From the NCBI GenBank assembly GCA_027489835.1, contig JAIXZF010000456.1, positions 1 through 10,368 on the forward strand: a DNA stretch of 10,368 bases. Direction: 5' to 3'. This stretch comes from Hyphomicrobiales bacterium. Lineage in GTDB: Bacteria; Pseudomonadota; Alphaproteobacteria; Rhizobiales; Beijerinckiaceae. Of the stretch, positions 6,125-10,368 are shown in pieces. The translations under genes were made by a program, and so were the position numbers. The notes beneath the pieces were generated by a model. That model worked only from the letters and a program-made list of their open reading frames with translations. It ran no database searches and was not told where the DNA came from. Numbering within the stretch: the stretch's first letter is position 1; each line of letters begins with the position of its first letter.

Positions 6125-8725
6125 ATGCTCGACACAGACACCAAGCGCCGCATCGACACCTGCCGCGATATCCTTGTGGGGAAGGTGCCCGATCCGAAAA
6201 GTCAGGTCGAACAGATCACCATCGCCTTGATCTACAAGTTCATGGACGACATGGACCTTGAGGCCGAGGAACTAGGCGGTCAGCGCCGTTTCTTCACCAA
6301 GGAGTTCGAGCGTTACCGCTGGGCCAAACTCGTGGCCCCCGGCGTCACCGGGCAGGAGATGCTGAACACCTATTCCGAGGCGCTGCAAAAGATGCTCGAG
6401 AATGAGGGGCTGCCCTCGTTCTTTCGCCAGATTTTCCGCAACGCTTATCTGCCCTACCGCGACCCGGAAACCCTGCGCGCCTTTCTGCGCGAGATTGACA
6501 CCTTCACCTACGACCACAGCGAGCGGCTGGGGGATGCCTTCGAATACCTGCTATCTGTTCTGGGCAGTCAGGGCGACGCGGGCCAGTTCCGCACCCCACG
6601 CCATATCATCGACTTCATGGTCGAGATCATCAGCCCGCAAAAGCACGAGGTCATCCTTGACCCGGCCTGTGGCACGGCGGGCTTTCTGATCTCCGCCTAC
6701 AAGCACATCCTGAAACAGAACACGACCGGGGTGGTGAACAGCAACGGCGGCGAGGTACGCGGGGATGCCGCCGAGCAGGCGCTGGAAAGTCCAAAGCGCT
6801 ACAAGGGCGATCTGCTGACGCTGGAAGACCGCACCCGCCTCGCCCGCAACATCAAGGGTTATGACCTTTCGCCTGACATGGTGCGCCTTTCCCGCGTGAA
6901 CATGTTTCTGCACGACTTCAAGGAACCGCTGGTCGAGGAATACGACACCCTTAGCTCAGACGACAAATGGCAAGAGATGGCCGATGTCATCCTTGCCAAC
7001 CCGCCCTTCATGTCGCCGAAAGGCGGGGTGATCATCCCCCACACCCGGTTTCAGGTGCAGTCGAAGCGCAGCGAAGTGCTGTTTGTCGATTACATCGCCG
7101 AACACCTGACGCCGAATGGTCGCGCCGCCATCGTCGTGCCAGAAGGTATCATTTTCCAAAGCCAAAGCGCCTATGTGGCCCTGCGCAAGATGCTGGTGGA
7201 AAACCACCTTGCCGCCGTCATCTCGCTGCCCGCAGGCGTGTTCAACCCCTATTCGGGCGTGAAGACCTCGATCCTGATCCTCGACCGCGCGGTGGCTAAG
7301 GCCAATGAACACGTCGCTTTCTTCAAGATCGAAAATGACGGCTTCGCCCTGGGTGCGCAGCGCAAGTCGGTGAAGGGGTCACAACTGGCGCAGGTGAAGG
7401 CCGAGCTTGGGGCTTGGTTACAGGCTGCACGGGCAGGCGGTGGCGAGGAGTTGGAAAGCGACCTCGGCTTCGCTGTGGGGCGGTCAGAGCTTGCAGCGGG
7501 CGGTGACTTCAACCTGAGCGGTGAACGCTATAAGCCTGAAACTGTTGAAGAGCACGAAATCCCGCGCGTCCGTATCGGCGACGTCTGCACGATCAACCCG
7601 GCCAAGAAGGCGCTTCAAGACTTGCCTGCTGAAACCGAGGTCTCCTTTGTGCCGATGGCCGATCTAAACGAATGGCGCATCGCTTTCGAAGCCAAGGAGA
7701 CAAAGATGCTTGGCGAGGTTGGCGCGAGCTATACTTATTTCGCGGATGGCGACGTTCTTCTCGCAAAAGTCACGCCCTGCTTCGAAAACGGCAAGGCGGG
7801 TATAGCGCGCAACCTGCGCAATGCCATCGGCTTCGGGTCGAGTGAGTTTTATGTGCTGCGGCCCGGCGACACGATGCTTGCCGAATGGGTTTACCGATGC
7901 GTCATGCACGAAGCTTTCCGCGCAAAGGCCATCCTGCAGATGACGGGAACCGGAGGACTGCAAAGGGTTCCTCGGACCTTCGTAGAGGGCTTCGAAATTC
8001 CCCTCCCGCCGCTTGAGGTGCAGCGCGAGATTGTGGCCGAGGTCGAGGGTTATCAGCGCGTCATCGACGGTGCCCGCGCCGTCCTCGAGAACTACCGCCC
8101 CCACATTCCGGTTGATCCTGAGTGGCCGATGCGCCCGCTTTGCGCAGTGGCGCAGGTGAACCCCAAGAAAAGCGAGCTCAAAGAAACCAATCCTGCAACG
8201 ACCGTCTCATTCGTTCCTATGGCTGTCGTGAACGAGAACAACGTCAATTTTGATCCGGTCGAGGTGAAAACACTTGGAGAAGTCGTTGGCGGCTACACCT
8301 ATTTCCGCGAAAGCGATGTTCTGGTCGCCAAGGTCACGCCATGTTTCGAGAATGGCAAGGCAGGGATCGCGCGCGGGCTCGAAAACGGCATCGGGTTCGG
8401 TTCAAGCGAGTTCTACGTAGTCCGCGCGGGCGATGAAACGCTTCCTCAATGGCTATTCCATTGGCTGACGACACCAGATTTTCGCAAAAGAGCTACTGCC
8501 AAGATGACCGGCACGGGCGGGCTCCAGCGGGTTCCTCGCGCTGTCGTAGAGGATGAAATGATACCCGTGCCCGATTTGGACATTCAACAGGCCATCGTCG
8601 CCGAAATCGAAGCCGAGCAAGCCCTCGTCAACGGCAACCGCGACCTGATCGGCCGCTTCGAGAAAAAGATCGACGCCGCCATCGCCCGTGTGTGGGGCGA
8701 GGCCAAGGGTGAGGTCGCCGCATGA
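6125..8725 (+). CDS. hsdM: Fused Type I methyltransferase-specificity protein (HsdM-HsdS)
   Basis: This 866-residue protein joins two subunits normally made separately. Residues about 1-475 are HsdM, an N6-adenine methyltransferase: helical N-domain, GQFRTP at 153-158, SAM-binding motif DPACGTAGF at 179-187 and catalytic NPPF at 292-295. After a linker ending NLSGERYK (464-470), the HsdS part has target-recognition domain 1 (about 480-625), a central helical spacer (about 628-658), target-recognition domain 2 (about 668-815) and a C-terminal helix (about 817-860). The two recognition domains are close copies at a constant 188-residue offset. The complex would methylate host DNA and direct HsdR. 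Standard Type I methylases are two M per S; a fusion forces 1:1, so assembly must differ or involve fusion dimers. The gene lies 12 bases after hsdR and overlaps the next by ATGA. Fusion is certain in this sequence: there is no stop or frame change. Confidence 0.93.
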   Translation: MLDTDTKRRIDTCRDILVGKVPDPKSQVEQITIALIYKFMDDMDLEAEELGGQRRFFTKEFERYRWAKLVAPGVTGQEMLNTYSEALQKMLENEGLPSFFRQIFRNAYLPYRDPETLRAFLREIDTFTYDHSERLGDAFEYLLSVLGSQGDAGQFRTPRHIIDFMVEIISPQKHEVILDPACGTAGFLISAYKHILKQNTTGVVNSNGGEVRGDAAEQALESPKRYKGDLLTLEDRTRLARNIKGYDLSPDMVRLSRVNMFLHDFKEPLVEEYDTLSSDDKWQEMADVILANPPFMSPKGGVIIPHTRFQVQSKRSEVLFVDYIAEHLTPNGRAAIVVPEGIIFQSQSAYVALRKMLVENHLAAVISLPAGVFNPYSGVKTSILILDRAVAKANEHVAFFKIENDGFALGAQRKSVKGSQLAQVKAELGAWLQAARAGGGEELESDLGFAVGRSELAAGGDFNLSGERYKPETVEEHEIPRVRIGDVCTINPAKKALQDLPAETEVSFVPMADLNEWRIAFEAKETKMLGEVGASYTYFADGDVLLAKVTPCFENGKAGIARNLRNAIGFGSSEFYVLRPGDTMLAEWVYRCVMHEAFRAKAILQMTGTGGLQRVPRTFVEGFEIPLPPLEVQREIVAEVEGYQRVIDGARAVLENYRPHIPVDPEWPMRPLCAVAQVNPKKSELKETNPATTVSFVPMAVVNENNVNFDPVEVKTLGEVVGGYTYFRESDVLVAKVTPCFENGKAGIARGLENGIGFGSSEFYVVRAGDETLPQWLFHWLTTPDFRKRATAKMTGTGGLQRVPRAVVEDEMIPVPDLDIQQAIVAEIEAEQALVNGNRDLIGRFEKKIDAAIARVWGEAKGEVAA
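7640..8539 (+). repeat. Duplicated target-recognition domain within hsdMS
   Basis: Codons for residues 506-617 (7640-7975) and 694-805 (8204-8539) encode the same domain twice at a 564-base offset with no insertion or deletion. By hand count about 71 of 112 residues are identical. There are long identical blocks: VSFVPMA, AKVTPCFENGKAGIAR, IGFGSSEFYV and MTGTGGLQRVPR. Synonymous positions differ in many codons inside those blocks, so this is not a fresh DNA duplication; the protein blocks have been kept by selection or by independent origin of similar domains. Confidence 0.85.
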
Positions 8726-9468
8726 TCGAAGAGGCCGCCCGTCTGGAAACTTACTTGCCGCTGTCATACCGGACACCCAAGGAGCGCGACTATATCCGCT
8801 TTCTCTGGGAGTCGTTCGACACCAACGTCGTGCACGGCAAGTATCAGTTTGCCTTCCTCGCCTACCACATGCTGGTCATGAGCTTTGTCTATTTCAACAT
8901 CTGGCAGATCAGGCTGATCCGCCCTGGCCCCTTCGAGACGGCGATGGTTGGGTTCAGCAAGGATGTTGAAAAGAACCTGATGGACGCGACTTCGCCCTTC
9001 GTGTTCAGCGCGGTGAATGAGCGGTCGGTGCTGCGGTTCTTGAAGCTGATCCAGTGCGACAACGCCAAGATCGGCACCTATGCCAAGCTGGTGGACGAGC
9101 GGAACGATACGGCGCACGCTAACGGCAACATCTTCTTCAACTCCGAAGACGAACTTGCCCGCAAGGTGCGCGACGTGCTGCGCACGGTGGATGAAATCCA
9201 GCGTCACAGCGCCCCGGCCATCGGCGAGGGTTACAAGGCCTTCCTGATCGCGGCTCAAGAGCCCGAGACACGCCAACACATCGACGATGCAGAGCAGATC
9301 GAAGAGGTGCTGGTGAAAGAGCTCTACATGTCAGCCAGCGACATCGCCTTTTGCCGGGACTATGACATCGGCGGGCTGGTGGGCGAACCGGGCTTCGCCG
9401 CGATCCAGTCGCTGCACCAGAAGCTCGCTGACGTGTATCCGCGAGATGACGCAGTTGAAGCGGCTTAA
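8722..9468 (+). CDS. HEPN-motif candidate protein coupled to the Type I operon
   Basis: This is a 248-residue protein of no family I can name with certainty. The key feature is R127-N-D-T-A-H132 in a DERNDTAHANG context. It fits the R-(N/D/H)-x3-H signature of HEPN ribonuclease domains, which act in toxin-antitoxin, abortive-infection and anticodon-nuclease systems. The surrounding sequence looks helical, as expected for a HEPN bundle; residues 43-63 are a strongly hydrophobic helix that could be buried or, less likely, membrane-inserted. No ATPase, methylase or specificity motif is seen. ATG 8722 overlaps the hsdMS stop by four bases (ATGA), with GAGG about seven bases upstream, pointing to translational coupling. 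It could be an RNase effector triggered when the restriction complex fails, or a non-catalytic accessory subunit of the complex. The motif is observed; catalysis is inferred. Confidence 0.7.
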   Translation: MIEEAARLETYLPLSYRTPKERDYIRFLWESFDTNVVHGKYQFAFLAYHMLVMSFVYFNIWQIRLIRPGPFETAMVGFSKDVEKNLMDATSPFVFSAVNERSVLRFLKLIQCDNAKIGTYAKLVDERNDTAHANGNIFFNSEDELARKVRDVLRTVDEIQRHSAPAIGEGYKAFLIAAQEPETRQHIDDAEQIEEVLVKELYMSASDIAFCRDYDIGGLVGEPGFAAIQSLHQKLADVYPRDDAVEAA

Positions 9469-9482
9469 CGCATTGCGAGGAC

Positions 9483-9499
9483 GTTCGGCATAGCCGAAC
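9483..9499 (+). terminator. Hairpin after the hsd operon, possible terminator
   Basis: GTTCGGC (9483-9489), loop ATA, then GCCGAAC (9493-9499) form a perfect seven-pair stem starting 15 bases after the stop of the last operon gene. No T-run follows, so it is weak as an intrinsic terminator, but its position suits transcript end formation or mRNA protection. Confidence 0.45.
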
Positions 9500-9631
9500 C
9501 CGCCCGGGTACGGAATGCACGTGTACCGCTCGCCATCAACCGGGACCAATCCCTGCGCACGATCCGACTGGAAACGACACTGACCTGCTAAGCGCCGCTG
9601 CACAGCCGGCATGAGGGGTAGCGACGAAAAT

Positions 9632-9654
9632 TGCGGGTATCTCTGCGGGTATCT
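9632..9654. repeat. Direct repeat TGCGGGTATCT x2, candidate integrase arm sites
   Basis: TGCGGGTATCT occurs at 9632-9642 and 9644-9654, separated by a single base (period 12). Short direct repeats of this size next to an element end are typical of arm-type sites bound by tyrosine integrases. The repeat is read directly; the att assignment is inferred from its position between the last island gene and the high-GC chromosomal gene. Confidence 0.45.
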
Positions 9655-9662
9655 GCCGCACA

Positions 9663-10368
9663 ATGTTATCTTTATCGCATTTATTACAATGTGTTAGACA
9701 CCAGTTGCGTCTCCCTCTTGCGCACCATCTCCCCAAACGTTCAGCTTCGTCCGCAAGCCTTCGGAGGCACTCCTATGGCGGGCCGGAGGCGCTGTCCTAC
9801 GAGGACGTCACGGTCGGCGATCCCGGCCCCGGGCTGGTCCGGATCCGCCATACGGCCATCGGCCTGAACTTCGCCGACCTGCACAACCGCACGGGGCGCT
9901 ATCCGCTGCCCTCGCTGCCGCATGTGCTCGGTGGGGCGGCGGCGGGGATCGTTGAGGCGGTCGGGCCGGGGGTCAGCCTGTTCCGGCCCGGCGATCACGC
10001 GGCCGGCGGGCCGGACTTTCCGCCGGGGGCCTATGCCGAGGCGCGGCTTTTTCCCGCCGATCGGCTGATCGACCTGCCCGAGGAGATCGACGACATCACC
10101 GCCGCGGCGCTGTTCACCAAGGGGCTGACGGCGCAGTATCTCATCGAGGACGTCTACCCGGTCAAGGCCAGCGACACGATCCTGGTGCACGCGGCCGCCG
10201 GCGGCGTGGGGCGGCTTCTGAAGCAATGGGCTCGGCATCTTGGCGCACCCACGATCGGCGTCGTCAGTTCACGGGCCAAGGCGGAGATCGCGACGGCGCA
10301 TGGCTGCCATCATGCGCTGGTGCTGGGCGAGGACGACATCGTGCAGCGCGTGCGGGTCCTGACTGCCG
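9663..10368 (+). CDS. NADPH:quinone oxidoreductase, N-terminus replaced, 3' end cut by window
   Basis: From 9768 the frame reads as a zinc-independent quinone reductase of the MDR superfamily: HSYGGPEALSYEDV, then GLNFADLHNRTGRYPLPSLPH, a catalytic-domain GPGV...PGDHA, and the Rossmann nucleotide-binding motif HAAAGGVG. Such enzymes reduce quinones with NADPH in the cytoplasm. The family normally begins about eight residues before HSYGG with a Met-led beta strand (style M-x-x-A-I-R-I). That piece is absent. Instead the frame runs without a stop back to ATG 9663, adding 35 unrelated residues from the AT-rich end of the island. TTG 9705 is another possible start. No ribosome site fits either. 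GC content is much higher than in the island. The gene is best read as a chromosomal gene broken or given a new start by integration; whether it is still expressed is unknown. Confidence 0.75.
   Translation, partial: MLSLSHLLQCVRHQLRLPLAHHLPKRSASSASLRRHSYGGPEALSYEDVTVGDPGPGLVRIRHTAIGLNFADLHNRTGRYPLPSLPHVLGGAAAGIVEAVGPGVSLFRPGDHAAGGPDFPPGAYAEARLFPADRLIDLPEEIDDITAAALFTKGLTAQYLIEDVYPVKASDTILVHAAAGGVGRLLKQWARHLGAPTIGVVSSRAKAEIATAHGCHHALVLGEDDIVQRVRVLTA

Larger units (their letters stand above)
1..9767. mobile_element. Integrative genomic island (right-hand part)
   Basis: The stretch begins inside a P4-type integrase and continues through a second recombinase, an AlpA-like regulator and a Type I restriction operon. 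It ends where GC content jumps and a chromosomal oxidoreductase starts without its normal first codons. The left end and its attachment site lie outside the window, so no matching attL/attR pair can be shown. The right boundary near 9660-9770 is inferred from the GC change, the truncated gene and the direct repeats there. Two recombinases suggest either two nested elements or one island carrying both. No conjugation genes are visible, so mobility would depend on the integrases alone or on a helper element. Confidence 0.6.
9469..9767. other. Gene-poor right end of the island
   Basis: About 300 bases separate the HEPN-like gene from the recognisable oxidoreductase. I see no convincing gene here. 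It holds a perfect hairpin just after the hsd operon, an 11-base direct repeat at 9632-9654 and an AT-rich pocket. The 40 bases from 9661 have 11 G+C by hand count. ACAATGT is repeated at 9660-9666 and 9686-9692. Repeats plus an AT-rich pocket beside a chromosomal gene fit an integrase attachment region. No tRNA gene or tRNA 3' end could be recognised. Confidence 0.5.

Noticed and set aside
9331..9663. Minus-strand frame of 110 codons over the end of the HEPN-like gene and the island end
   Set aside because: Half of it is antisense to a well-supported gene, its start lies in the direct repeats, and the product resembles nothing recognisable.
9705..9728. Possible tRNA 3' end ending in GCACCA
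   Set aside because: There is no TTCRA T-loop and no matching acceptor strand or anticodon arm, so it does not fold as a tRNA end.
9775..9867. ATG 9775 with a good GGAGG upstream
   Set aside because: It is in a different frame from the oxidoreductase homology and yields a short arginine/serine/proline-rich product typical of a shadow frame.
1..10368. CRISPR array, rRNA or transposase genes
   Set aside because: No regularly spaced repeat series, no rRNA-like sequence and no transposase motifs were seen on either strand.

Overview
The window reads as an integrative defence island in a high-GC alphaproteobacterium, probably of the Rhodobacter/Paracoccus type. That host guess rests on base composition, codon use and protein style only. 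Almost everything lies on the + strand. The island part is mostly about 50-65% GC. The last ~600 bases are far richer: the 60-base block from 9961 is 47/60 G+C by hand count. They encode a housekeeping quinone oxidoreductase whose normal N-terminus is missing, so an island/chromosome junction probably lies near 9660-9770.

Layout. (1) 1-414: C-terminal part of a P4-type tyrosine integrase cut by the window edge. (2) 507-1559: a 350-residue protein of unknown function with a coiled coil and a conserved-looking C-terminal domain. (3) 1560-1660: a short intergenic stretch with a repeated palindrome and a hairpin that contains the ribosome binding site of the next gene. (4) 1661-3466: a compact module of an AlpA-like regulator, a helix-turn-helix plus zinc-ribbon protein (8-base overlap) and a second, complete tyrosine recombinase. 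(5) 3467-3571: a gap with two inverted repeats. (6) 3572-9468: a three-gene operon of Type I restriction subunit HsdR, a fused HsdM-HsdS protein and a 248-residue protein with an R-x4-H (HEPN-like) motif. (7) 9469-9767: a gene-poor stretch with a hairpin, direct repeats and an AT-rich pocket, probably the right end of the element. (8) 9768-10368: the truncated oxidoreductase.

How the parts fit. The integrases and AlpA-like protein would move and regulate the element. The hsd operon is the cargo: HsdMS methylates host DNA and supplies specificity, and HsdR cleaves unmodified DNA using its ATP-driven motor. The third gene overlaps hsdMS by four bases, so it is probably translationally coupled. 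If its HEPN-like motif is real, it could be an RNA-cleaving second line of defence, analogous in principle to anticodon nucleases hosted by Type I loci but without an ATPase sensor. The other unusual point is HsdMS itself: a methyltransferase fused to two specificity domains that are near-copies of each other, predicting a symmetric bipartite DNA target.
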